Both the position numbers and the translations under genes were made by a program. From Pachyseris speciosa (taxonomy: Eukaryota > Cnidaria > Anthozoa > Scleractinia > Pachyseridae): DNA of 64,000 bases. Position 1 is the first letter of the stretch. Each line of letters starts with the position of its first letter. The notes below the pieces were generated by a model. The model was not told where the DNA came from. It searched no databases and saw only the letters and a program-made list of their open reading frames with translations. Shown one piece after another: positions 33,601 to 43,052 of the stretch. The DNA is taken from assembly GCA_016490735.1 (NCBI GenBank), contig JAEMWC010000046.1, forward strand, positions 1,116,001-1,180,000. The letters run 5' to 3'.

Positions 33601-36600
33601 TTAAGGTAGAGGGGCCCTTCTATTAAAACGAGACCACTTTTGTTGGAATGCTTTCCTAGTGTTGTTCCCAGAAGCTATTTGTCTTTCAACATTCATAGAA
33701 TTTATAACTTGCTGTATGAAAACCTCCAGCCTAGGAAGGGCATTTGTTAACTTGCAGGAGTAAATATAATATCTCGCAATAAGGAGTAGGTGATGAACTA
33801 GCAGATCAGATATTTCGTCACTAATGCCCAGACAAAGAGGCGAGGAGAGTTGAAGGTCCTTCAATCCGCTAAAATTTTGTGATATCCATTGGAAAATTTC
33901 CTCCCAAAAGGCCATTGTATATTTACAATTCCAGAAGAGATGGATAAGGGTTTCTGTAGTTTCTTCACAAAAGGAACAACTGTCGATTTGTTTTAATCCT
34001 ATTTTAACGAGAAAATCGTTAGTAGCAATCCTTCTATGCAGGAGCTTGAATTGAAACACTCTAAGCTTTGTTTCTCTCGTACATAAAAAAGGCAACCGAT
34101 ATGTATTTTTCCAACTGACAGTGGATATTCCGAGTACTTCCCCTTGAGATAACCATTTCTCCTCGCTTCTTTTTGGGTTGGAAGCTCTCTTTTGAATGAG
34201 AAGCCGATAAAGCTCTTTAACAACCTTCGGTGAAGACTGGACAACCTCAATGACACCTTTTGGACATGGCCTATTGATATCCGGTGAACAGAACTTCTTG
34301 AAGTATTTCAAGGCGGACACAACTTTGTAGTATTCGAAGTAGTTAATGTTTATTTTAAATTTCGCTGCAAAAGCAGCATAGCTCAGAAAATTTTGCTCAT
34401 TGTCCAACAGATCTTCAACTGTTTCCACACCTGCATCTAACCACGATTTATAAAAAAAGGGTTGATTTCCGATTCTAATCATCGAGTTATGCTAGATTCG
34501 GGAGGAGACAAATTCCAAATTCTTATCTCTATAGTTTAAATTGGACCAGAATTTAACAATCTCTTTTAGGAATGGATCAGTTATATTAAGCCTTGAGGCG
34601 TCCTGCCATTTTAAATTACCAAGAAACAATAGCTTCCCTCCATATTTTCCTAGATGGTAATCAAAAAAGAGCTTCCATTTACCTTGGTTATTATCATCTA
34701 AATAACCTTGAATCCATTTTAATTTTAACGATTCGTTAAAGCTATGAACGTCAATCATTTTAAGACCTCCCTTATCATAGTCATTAACGATTTCAGTCCT
34801 TTTTATTTTGTCGCCCTTGCCATCCCAGAGGAATTCATACAGCGCAGAGTTTATCTCTTTTAGGACACCTGGAGGTGTTGGGAGAGAAGACAGGACATAA
34901 ACAGCCTGAGATACCGCCAAACTTTTTATAACTGCAATCTTACCCAAAAGAGTGAGTCTCCTGATAGACCACCTGTTTAGCCGGAATCTTCTTCAATTTT
35001 TCAATTTTGTCAGACAGGTTAGCCAAGACGGCATTTTTTTCTGCTGCCGAGAACCATACTCCTAAGGCGTAGACCTTTCCCTCAGCCCATGTTATTGGGT
35101 TATTTACGGGTAGCTTAACGTTCGAATTTCGACATGAGCCGATCCAGAGGGCTTCGGTCTTCTCATAGTTGACTTTTAGGCCAGAAGGGAGCGCAAATGT
35201 ATCGAGCATATACAGAGTTCTAGAAAAGGATGTTTCACTGCCATCCAAAATCATTGTTGTATCGTCTGCATATTGTGATATTTTGCATTCCGTTCCAAGG
35301 ACCTGTATGCCACGGACTTTTTCATCCTTTCTTATTGCACTACCTAGTATTTCTGCACATAAAATAAATAAATAAGGGGAAAGTGGACAACCTTGTCTTA
35401 CTCCACGACTCAAGGTGAAAAAGTCTGATGCCCAGCCGTTGTTCTGTATGCAGCTGCTAATATCGGTATAGAAAAGATTTACCCAAGCCACTAGGGACGA
35501 TCCGAAGTTGTAATAGTCTAAAGTTTTTTCGATGAAGGACCATTCTAGGCTGTCAAAAGCCTTCTCAAAGTCCACGAATAATAGTAGACCTGAAATTTGT
35601 TTTTCGTTTGTGTAATTTATGATGCTATCTATCAGCCTAATATTTTCTCCAATGAATCTGTTTTTCATAAAACCAGTCTGATCATTATTGATTATTTTTG
35701 GTAGGACTTTTCGTGTCCGGCTAGCAATAGCTTTAGCGGCTATTTGATAATCACAATTGAGAAGAGTAATTGGCCTCCAATTCTTTAAAACATTCGTAGC
35801 TTTGTTCTTTTTGGGAATGAGGGAGATCAAGCCCCTCCTTTGAGTAATTGATAACAAGCCCTTTGTATATGCGCTATTTAAAGCATTTATTAAGTAAGGA
35901 TGGATATCGTTCCAGAGAATTTTGTAAAATTCGGCTGGTAGGCCGTCACTCCCAGGGCTTTTACCTATTTCCATATGTTTCAAGCTTTCCAAGCATTCAG
36001 TCTCCGTTAACAAACCTTCACATTCTCTCTGCTCGAACTCGTCTAAAGTTAAAGTGTTTCCTTCCGGAAAGAAAAGTTCCTCGCTGACTTTAGAATATGG
36101 AGGGTTACTCGAGGTGTATAGGTTTTGGTAAAAAGATTTCGCTTCTTCAAGAATCTCACTATCGTTATTAATGATTCTGTCATCGGCTAACTGTAGATGT
36201 TTAATAGTCTTTTGGTTAAAGTGACGTTTCTCCAGAGATAAAAAGTATTTCGTGTTCTTCTCTCCTTCATTATACCAGCGGGATTTGGATCTTAATATTG
36301 CCCCAGGAGTTTTATGTTTTAAGATCTCTTCTCTTTGGAGGATTTTGAGGTTTAATTGATTTGATATTTCTTTTCTACGGCTTTCGGTAAGATTATTTTC
36401 TTCCAGTCTCTTTTGAAGAGACAGTATATCAGATTCAAGGCTTTCTTCCTCCACTTTCATTTTAGCTTTCTTTTTCCTCGCGTAAATTATCGAATTTGAC
36501 CGTATTTGCATTTTCATGGTGTCCCACAGGAGAACAGCGTCAACCTCATTGTTATGTTCATAATCGTTGGCTACTTCAGCAATTGTGCTCTTCATTAATT

Positions 36601-37372
36601 TGACATATTCCTCGTCTGACAGGAGAGAAGTATTTAACTTCCAAAAACCCGGTCCCCTAGGGTTTTGATTGTGTGCAAGATGTAGAGTCACAAGAGAGTG
36701 GTCGGTTTTATATCCAGGTAAAATGTCCGCTTCAGTAGTTTTTGTGTGAAGACTCGTGCTAGTTAAAAAGAAGTCCAAGCGACAGTGCACTTCGGGATTA
36801 CTTCTTCTCCAAGAAAACCTTTTAGCGTTGGGATTAAGGATGCGCCAAATGTCTGTGAGATCGAACAGATCCATTATATAGCGGACTACTTTCAGCGAGT
36901 TAGTATGGGTCACTGGGTTACCTCCTTTTTTGTCTTTTTGTACATCCAACACCAAATTGAAATCCCCTCCAAAGACTATATCCTCACATTCAAAGGAGAG
37001 AAGCTGGGAGAGAACCGTCCTAAAAAAGGTCGGATTATCATCATTTGGTGCATAGATATTCACTAATGTCAGGGTTTTGTTCTCCATTTTGATGTCAACT
37101 ATAATAAACCGTCCGTCTGGATCAGCAAATTGTTTTAACAATTGAAACTCAAAGTTGTTATTGAAAAGCATACACACTCCAGCACTTGCACTGGAGTAGC
37201 TGCTGAAAATAGCTTTAAACCCCCATTCTGATAACCAGTAGACTTCTTTCTCTTTCGTGCAGTGAACTTCCTGCAGAAAATATATTGCATATTTTTTTAA
37301 CTTAAGCCAGCGAAAGGTCTCACCCCTTTTCAAGGTGTTCGACAGACCCCTCACGTTTAGAGAACAGATCAC
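33601..37372 (-). pseudogene. LINE ORF2: endonuclease, reverse transcriptase, zf-RVT
   Basis: APE-type endonuclease at the N-terminus (LNVRGLSN, LQEVHC, GGDFN, SDHSLV-type ending KTDHSLVTLHL), then RT with GSDGLPAEFYK, a LLFVDFEKAFDSLEW palm motif, GVRQGCPLSPYLF and SQYADDTT (YADD). After a one-base frame change near 34955 the reading continues with TLLGKIAVIKSLAVSQ. A TAG at 34494-34492 then interrupts the frame; beyond it the last part carries CSFCEETTETLIHLFWNC, a zf-RVT finger. Only these two lesions separate the copy from an intact ORF of roughly 1255 codons. The protein nicks the target and reverse-transcribes its own RNA in place. Confidence 0.88.
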
Positions 37373-37688
37373 TATTTCTTCCGCGACAAAGGTGTTAATT
37401 GGAACTTATCATAAACAAAAGAGTGTTGAAGCGGCAACGATATGCATAACAATCGATACTTTGCAAGATAAAACAAGAATAAAAACAAACCAGCATTGTA
37501 TAAGAAAAAGAAAACAAGGACATATATATACACAGCTAAAACAGGGCTAAACATAAAACGGAAAGGGTAAAATTCCTTCTGGGTTGGGGATACATATCCA
37601 TCAAGTTAGTAACATATGTGAAGGGGCATGATCATGATTCATTTAATATGTAGCAGGAACACTGGTTGAGGAAAGCGGCGATGATAAT

Positions 37689-38549
37689 TTAGTAAGAGGC
37701 TTTAAGATCATCGGGGATGTTTCCCACATGAAAGACTTGATTGTCCACAATGAGATTTCTATTAACTACTCTAGCGTCCAAACCTTTTTCCTTTGCTTTA
37801 AACATCGCCTTTATTAGAGTCTTTCTTTCCATCTGAACCGCTCTTGCATAATCTTGTGTGATGTACGCGTCCTTGTATTTTTCAGATTTCTTCAGCTTGT
37901 TTTTTGCTTTCAATACATAATCTCTGTCTTCCCTAAGAAGAAATCGAGCGATAATGGGACGTGGAGAGGCCTTAGCTTGTTCGTTAATGGCGGGGCGAAC
38001 CTTCCCAACTCTGTGCACCGCTTGAAATTGGATGTCGTCCGTGCTGATTTTCAATTCATTTTCGATAATGTCATAGACTGTATCGATGCAGTTTTCCTCT
38101 GTTTGTTCTGGTATATTCATGAATCGAAGGTTTTCTCTTCTGGGGTAGGTTTCCAGGGCAATAACTTTCTCTTGCTCCTCCGCTAGCTTCATTTTTAACT
38201 GATCGATTTCAACTCGCTGGTTATCCAGTTGTAGCTTGTTTCTTTTTAATCGGTTAATTTCTGTTTGTTGGCTCTCCAGATCCCTGTCGGATTTTTCTTT
38301 AGAATCGCTGACATCTTTCAGTTGCGTTTGGATCTCGCCGATTACGGCCCATGCTGTTTCAACTGATTTTTCCATTTCTGCCATGTTGTTTTTGACACCT
38401 ACGATTTCTTCTTTTAGCTCGTATCGTAAAGTTGACAACTCCGTACTTAGATTTCCAAATAAGTCCTCCAATCTCTTGTCCAAGTAATTTAGTTTATCTA
38501 ATAAGTGCGAAAGGGATACTGACGGTTCCGAGTATTTCTCGTTTACCAT
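37689..38549 (-). CDS. LINE ORF1 (L1-type RNA-binding protein)
   Basis: 286 codons, uninterrupted. Coiled coil over about residues 15-135 (heptad-rich, with NRLKRNKLQLDNQRVEIDQL), then an L1 ORF1-type RRM/C-terminal region with YPRRENLRFMNIPEQ, HRVGK, RPIIARFLLREDRD and VNRNLIVD. Trimerises and binds the LINE RNA in the family. Separated from ORF2 by 316 nt. Confidence 0.85.
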   Translation of the reverse strand: MVNEKYSEPSVSLSHLLDKLNYLDKRLEDLFGNLSTELSTLRYELKEEIVGVKNNMAEMEKSVETAWAVIGEIQTQLKDVSDSKEKSDRDLESQQTEINRLKRNKLQLDNQRVEIDQLKMKLAEEQEKVIALETYPRRENLRFMNIPEQTEENCIDTVYDIIENELKISTDDIQFQAVHRVGKVRPAINEQAKASPRPIIARFLLREDRDYVLKAKNKLKKSEKYKDAYITQDYARAVQMERKTLIKAMFKAKEKGLDARVVNRNLIVDNQVFHVGNIPDDLKASY

Positions 38550-38825
38550 TTCGTCGTTCTTAAATCTGCGGGAAGGTGGAGACTCTGTCGAAGATGAACT
38601 TGTCGAGCGCTCAGAGCGCTTTGCAATTAACGGGGAATGTCAGATTCAAAAAAAGATGCAATGGCGAAAGTTGTGTTTGGTAAAAATCAGCCTGCTTCAG
38701 ATCTTGTGCGCTATTTGAGAGAACATGGCCTTCACCTGGATGTGGGATCACAGAGCGACTGGAACACGACCGTACGCCATCACTGTCTCCCCAGTCCCCA
38801 TAAAAAAATAATAAAAAATAAATTC

Positions 38826-39092
38826 TTAGCTAACTTTTTTTCGTTTTCCGCTCCGTTAGTCACTAATTATTCAAACTGCCCTATATTTGCATACAAACTC
38901 TAAAGTATAAATGCCCATGGGAGAACCTTCTACCATTCAACAACGACACTAGACGGCTTAAGTTGTTTGGAACGATCAATATAAACACGCGACTAATATA
39001 AATTAAACGTTTCTTGAGAGACAAACATAAACTTTATTGCCTTTTCTCAGGGAATACAGAAACAATACAGAAAGTGATTTGAAATGAATAAA
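38826..39092. repeat. Mini-Polinton left TIR, inner part
   Basis: Pairs with 42300-42589. On the minus strand contains GGCAATAAAGTTTATG (about 39025-39040), a poly(A) signal for the minus-strand genes that end at 39130. Confidence 0.88.
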
Positions 39093-39129
39093 CGTCCGTC
39101 ATCCTCTTGAACTTCGTGTGGAGGAAAAA

Positions 39130-39498
39130 TCAATCGTCTTCATCTTCGCTTGGAAGATAATGACTATTCTTAAAAGTTTCTGAATCAATGTGTTTCACTG
39201 CGTGACAATCAGCGCAGCAAATAAATCCATCCGTCGAGTGTTTACGATCAACAGGAATTTTGTATGCGCAAATCGGACAAGTCTTATAACCATGCCAGTG
39301 GCATCTTGGGCATTTCACTACTGCAGTTTGGTAGATGTTTCCTCCGTTACAATGGTAGCAAGAGCCTTTTCCTTGACGCAAAATCTCTGGACTTGCGCTC
39401 TCTTCAGAACATTCAACGTCTGAATTTCCTTCATGTTCCAAATTTGCAGGGTTTTCGGTTTCTCTGCCATCTTCAACATCACTGCTTTCGGAAACCAT
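39130..39498 (-). CDS. Mini-Polinton Cys-rich zinc-ribbon protein
   Basis: 122 codons, intact. Acidic N-terminal half, then CYHC, CPRC, CPIC and CADC pairs within about 45 residues, giving probably two zinc-binding knots, and an acidic tail SEDEDD. No named family recognised. Last gene of the minus-strand set, 15 nt after the previous one. May bind nucleic acid or act as a regulator; this is a guess from composition. Confidence 0.7.
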   Translation of the reverse strand: MVSESSDVEDGRETENPANLEHEGNSDVECSEESASPEILRQGKGSCYHCNGGNIYQTAVVKCPRCHWHGYKTCPICAYKIPVDRKHSTDGFICCADCHAVKHIDSETFKNSHYLPSEDEDD

Positions 39499-39513
39499 TT
39501 CTAAATCACCAGC

Positions 39514-39939
39514 CTAACCTTCTTCATCTCGATAGGCTCGTTCTTTTTCCATTAGCTCAGCCAAAGTTTTCTTATTCTTTATATACCGTTTATTAATTCC
39601 TAACTCTGCCAACCCGTCTATAAATGTTTTGAGGGCGCGGGGTTTGGCAACCTCGTCGTTATAAGGGAGTAACACATATTCAACCAGCTCTGAGATGTTG
39701 GTCACTGGTATTATTCGCTGGTTTCGAAGTAACTGTCCACGAGGTGTCCAAAACAAGATATCCTTGGAAGCCGCCATGCTGTGTAATAAATCGGAGGCCT
39801 GTTGTCTGGAAACAGCTTGGGAAAGTCCTTCTAAAACATCTTTAATTCGAGGTTCTTCGTCATCACTTTCCTCTTCACTTGTGTTAGTGTCATCATAATC
39901 ACTCTCTTCCTCTTTATCCCAATCGACTTTTCTCTTCAT
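39514..39939 (-). CDS. Mini-Polinton conserved acidic protein
   Basis: Start ATG at 39939 (MKRKVDWDKEEES); the track of codons upstream lacks an ATG. About 141 codons. Acidic N-terminus (EEESDDEEPRIKD), then a compact segment with SMAASKDILFWTPRGQLLRN and an ELVEYVLLPYND stretch. I know similar proteins from cnidarian genomes next to ATPases of this kind, without a known function. Intact. Confidence 0.7.
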   Translation of the reverse strand: MKRKVDWDKEEESDYDDTNTSEEESDDEEPRIKDVLEGLSQAVSRQQASDLLHSMAASKDILFWTPRGQLLRNQRIIPVTNISELVEYVLLPYNDEVAKPRALKTFIDGLAELGINKRYIKNKKTLAELMEKERAYRDEEG

Positions 39940-40002
39940 ATTGACCAGCAATCGCTAACGACAAGAACCAACTGAACACACTACAGAGTAGTTCGCGATT
40001 TT

Positions 40003-40335
40003 TTATAAGATTAGGGGCCCCAAGCTAGTTACAACTGGTATCAACAAATCTTGAATAAAGCCTCCACCCTCTTGAGCAAGGGTTTGCTTCTTTGTCTTGT
40101 AATGAATACTTGGCTCAGCAAGATTAAGAATGGCATCCTTGAATGGAATCATTTTACGCTTATCTTCTTCAGAGACTGGAATATTTCCACGAAGCACATT
40201 ATAAATAATTTGCACTAATGCGTGCATCTGTTGTGGAGTGGCTGTTTCTAGGAGAAACTGACGCTGATGTTCAGGGCAACAAGTTAAGATTTCAAGGAAA
40301 CCGCGATTGTTCTTTACTACTCGAGACATGGTCAT
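40003..40335 (-). CDS. Mini-Polinton small protein with GGGF motif
   Basis: 110 codons. N-terminal SRVVKNNRGFLEILTCCPEH helical domain, then QEGGGFIQDLLIPVVTSLG with a hydrophobic end. The GG-x context resembles the cleavage sites of adenovirus-like proteases and the membrane-lytic or virion-associated small proteins of adinto-/Polinton-like viruses. That link is inference, and no protease gene is present here. Intact. Confidence 0.65.
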   Translation of the reverse strand: MTMSRVVKNNRGFLEILTCCPEHQRQFLLETATPQQMHALVQIIYNVLRGNIPVSEEDKRKMIPFKDAILNLAEPSIHYKTKKQTLAQEGGGFIQDLLIPVVTSLGPLIL

Positions 40336-40388
40336 AGAATGAATTAAGGATAGTAGGCGCCAGTATTTTATAGAGAGCCCAGCTTAAT

Positions 40389-40633
40389 TTACGACCAAAG
40401 TTCAAAGTCGTCTTGGTCTTGATCCAACACAACTGTTTTTCCTTTCTTCCCTGGAGGTAAACAACGAAACTGCACTTTTCTTTTTGTAGAACTCTGACCA
40501 CTCCCAGCCTGAGATACTAGATCACCAATAGCTTCTCTACTTCGCTTTGCAAGCGCTGTGTTCACATGATCTCCATCAAGAACATCTTGAGCGACTTGAG
40601 CACCTGTTTGTAGTGCCTTTTTCCGGGTACCTT
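40389..40633 (-). pseudogene. Mini-Polinton virion-type basic protein, C-terminal part
   Basis: Readable from KKALQTGAQVAQDVLDGDHV through AKRSREAIGDLVSQAGSGQ and a basic STKRKVQF stretch to TAA at 40391-40389. Upstream the frame meets a stop near 40630 and then the GGT minisatellite, so the N-terminus seems lost or moved to another frame. Composition recalls core/minor capsid proteins of Polinton-like viruses. Low-level identification only. Confidence 0.55.
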
Positions 40634-40649
40634 AGCACCTTGTTTCAGG

Positions 40650-40812
40650 TGAGGTGGTGGTGGCGGCGGCGGTAGTGGTAAACAATAGAATTGTGGTGGT
40701 GGTGGTGGTGGTGGTGGCGGTAGTGGTAAACAATATAATTGTGGTGGTGGTGGTGGTGGTAAACAATAGAATTGTGGTGGTGGTGGCGGTGGTGGTAAAC
40801 AATAGAATTTTT
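40650..40812. repeat. GGT-rich minisatellite between the divergent gene sets
   Basis: Four units of (GGT/GGC)n + AAACAATAGAATTGT with a 35-45 bp period and variable GGT number. The G-rich strand is the plus strand. Sits between the two gene sets, next to a CTATATAATTG string at 40826-40836 that may serve as TATA box. Confidence 0.9.
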
Positions 40813-40861
40813 GTGCTGATCAAGCCTATATAATTGTGAACATGACACATTATGTCAGTTG

Positions 40862-41599
40862 ATGTTAAGCTTCGATTCAGTTGACATGAGTTGGTCCTGT
40901 CCTGTTTGTCAAAAGGTTTTTTCCAGAAAAGATTGTATGCAAAGACACATGAACAGTAAACACAGTTATTCCGGTTTCGCTCCAGTTATACCGATGTCTC
41001 AAGAAAAGTGTCGGCGGTTTCAAATGCTTCACCCATTTACCTGCATGGTTGCAGGGATGACTGGCCCGGGAAAAACGTTCTGGGTGCAATCAATCTTGCA
41101 ACAAGCTCAAACCGTGATCGATCAGCCACCGGAGAGAATAATCTGGTGTTATTCAAAGTGGCAACCCGCTTACACCCAGTTATTGATGGTGATACCGACA
41201 ATCGAATTTGTCAAGGGGATTCCGCCTTCTCTAGACAATGATTCCTATTTGGATATCAACATACGCAACTTGATTGTCATCGACGACCAAATGATTGAAG
41301 CAGGGAGTGATAATCGGATCGTGAACCTGTTTACAAAAGGATCCCATCATCGAAACCTGAGCGTTATTTACATTGTACAAAATCTGTTTCACCAAGGCAA
41401 AGGCAACCGAAGCATCAGCTTAAACAGTCATTACTTGGTCCTTTTCAAGAATCCTCGGGATAAACTGCAGATTTTGACTTTAGCCAAACAAATGTACCCA
41501 AGACAAACTGCTTTGTTTTTAAAAGAGTACGAAGAAGCGGTGAGAAGACCGTTTGGGTATATTTTTGTTGATCTCAAGCCAACGACTCCAGATAGTTAA
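40862..41599 (+). CDS. Mini-Polinton packaging-type ATPase with N-terminal C2H2 finger
   Basis: 246 codons from the ATG at 40862. N-terminal finger CPVCQKVFSRKDCMQRHMNSKH (residues about 12-33), then a P-loop ATPase: Walker A GMTGPGKT, Walker B NLIVIDDQM, and a conserved SVIYIVQNLFHQGKG (sensor/arginine region). This fits the A32/FtsK-HerA-type packaging ATPases of Polintons and related viruses, which drive DNA into capsids. A fused zinc finger is a feature of the cnidarian group. The proline in GPGKT is unusual (normally small residue). Ends at TAA in frame with the next ORF, so the protein was probably longer. Confidence 0.82.
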   Translation: MLSFDSVDMSWSCPVCQKVFSRKDCMQRHMNSKHSYSGFAPVIPMSQEKCRRFQMLHPFTCMVAGMTGPGKTFWVQSILQQAQTVIDQPPERIIWCYSKWQPAYTQLLMVIPTIEFVKGIPPSLDNDSYLDINIRNLIVIDDQMIEAGSDNRIVNLFTKGSHHRNLSVIYIVQNLFHQGKGNRSISLNSHYLVLFKNPRDKLQILTLAKQMYPRQTALFLKEYEEAVRRPFGYIFVDLKPTTPDS

Positions 41600-42235
41600 A
41601 GATTGCGAACAAATGTATTACCTGGCGAAGAAAGATTCGACAAAGCGTTCGAAGAGAGTAACATTTCCAAGGAACTGCTCCAGTATCTCAAGCAGCAAAC
41701 CCAGATGGTTCCCCCGGTAATTCCGGAGATGCAGCACATTCAGAATAATATGGATAACCTTCTGTATCGTACAAACCTTGGAGACGACGAAAGAGCGAGG
41801 CAGTACATGCAGTTGCAAAACAAGTTTTTAACATATAAACACCAGTTCAATTCCTTAACACCTGAAGCAAACATTCTGCCTCAACCTCAAGGGCGAGAAC
41901 ACATTTCTAACGAGGCTATGGTAAACAATTTGCCAACAGTGCCACCAACTCCAGCTCAAGCGCCAGCACTTGAACCAGCGGTAAAGGAACCAGCCCCACA
42001 TCCCTTATCTACCATGGCAACCTCCACGCTCGCACCTCCCTCCCTCCCTCCGTCGATCTTGACACCCCCTCCCACAGTCGAAACGCTGTCGCCAGCAAGA
42101 AAGCGTAAACGCCCACAATTAAAATTTGTAAATTACATGGACGATGAACCGAAGAAGCTTTCAAGACGATCTCGACGTTTACACAGGAAGTCACCTTACA
42201 AGTATTCTAAATATCAACGATTGATTGCATCCTAA
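41600..42235 (+). CDS. C-terminal extension of the ATPase ORF (after in-frame stop)
   Basis: Same frame as 40862-41599, separated only by TAA at 41597-41599. Begins RLRTNVLPGEERF, has a helical region with LLQYLKQQTQMVPPVIPEMQ and RTNLGDDERARQYMQLQNK, a Pro/Ala-rich linker, and a basic end (RKRKRPQLKF ... KKLSRRSRRLHRKS). Either an unannotated separate gene or, more likely, the C-terminal half of one polypeptide cut by a nonsense mutation. The basic tail could bind DNA or mark a virion protein. Confidence 0.65.
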   Translation, partial: RLRTNVLPGEERFDKAFEESNISKELLQYLKQQTQMVPPVIPEMQHIQNNMDNLLYRTNLGDDERARQYMQLQNKFLTYKHQFNSLTPEANILPQPQGREHISNEAMVNNLPTVPPTPAQAPALEPAVKEPAPHPLSTMATSTLAPPSLPPSILTPPPTVETLSPARKRKRPQLKFVNYMDDEPKKLSRRSRRLHRKSPYKYSKYQRLIAS

Positions 42236-42299
42236 TTTCCTGATATTTTGTGCTAAGCATTTCGTAGTTGTTGGAGCTTTCGTTGTCAATAAATGTATT

Positions 42300-43052
42300 T
42301 TTATTCATTTCAAATCACTTTCTGTATTGTTTCTGTATTCCCTGAGAAAAGGCAATAAAGTTTATGTTTGTCACTCAAGAAACAACGTGTAATTCATATT
42401 AGTCGCGTGTTTATATTGATCGTTCCAAACAACTTAAGCCGTCTATTGTCGCTGTTGAATGGTAGAAGGTTGTCCCTTGGGCCTTTTTACTTCAGAGTTT
42501 GTATGCAAATATAGGGTAGTTTGGATCACTAGTTTTGAATAATTAGTGACTAACGGAGCGGAAAAGTTAAAGTTAGCTAAGTGGAATTTATTTTTATAGG
42601 CGAAACTGTTAACACTTTCGGAAAATCGAAAGATAATCTCGGAGATAAATTTTCTCAGCAAAGCGATTGCTTGAACGATAGCGCTTTCGAAATCTACCCA
42701 CTTTTATTTTGAAGTCATAATAGATTCTTGACTAACCAATCAGGGTTAAAAAAGATCGGGCAAGTTTGGGCAGGTCTATTGTTGCTATTGAACTAGAGCG
42801 ACGCTTATTAGTATGGAGGAACCCATTTTTACCTAGTTAGCTAGACACTTCATTAATATGGAGGAACGCATTTTTTCCCTAGGTTATTACAATAGGTGAC
42901 GTCATTGACTCGACCTAACTCGACCTAACTCGACCTGGCTCGACTCAAGGGGAACCCAGCTTATACATATTAATGACTTAACTCGACCTAACTCGACCTA
43001 ACTCGACCTGGCTCGACACCAAAACGGAGTAAAAACAACATAGTATACTACT
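42300..43052. repeat. Mini-Polinton right TIR
   Basis: 753 bp, inverse of 32847-33340 plus 38826-39092, diverged by roughly 8-10% by eye with small indels. Contains GGCAATAAAGTTTATG at 42350-42365, the poly(A) signal for the plus-strand genes. Confidence 0.9.

Larger units (their letters stand above)
33341..38813 (-). mobile_element. L1/Tx1-like LINE inserted in the mini-Polinton TIR
   Basis: Minus strand, 3' tail = T-run at 33341-33353, 5' end near 38813. Target duplication AAAAATAAATTC at 33329-33340 and 38814-38825. The right TIR keeps the unoccupied version near 42590-42605. Two ORFs, coiled-coil ORF1 and EN-RT ORF2, give the L1/Tx1 layout. About 5.5 kb and seemingly full length. Confidence 0.9.
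32847..43052. mobile_element. Mini-Polinton-like element with packaging-type ATPase
   Basis: Starts AGTAGTATACTATG and ends in the exact complement. GTTATG is duplicated at 32841-32846 and 43053-43058. The six-base duplication, AG terminus and long TIRs are Polinton/Maverick hallmarks. Excluding a LINE insertion (33341-38813 plus its 12-bp duplication), it is about 4.7 kb with about 750-bp TIRs, far shorter than autonomous Polintons. The core holds a minus-strand set (40633-39130) and a plus-strand set (40862-42235) diverging from one point. No protein-primed DNA polymerase, retroviral-type integrase, cysteine protease or capsid gene was found, so it must depend on helpers. Confidence 0.85.

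Noticed and set aside
40632..40850. His- or Thr-rich ORFs on the minus strand
   Set aside because: They are translations of the GGT minisatellite and not a plausible protein.
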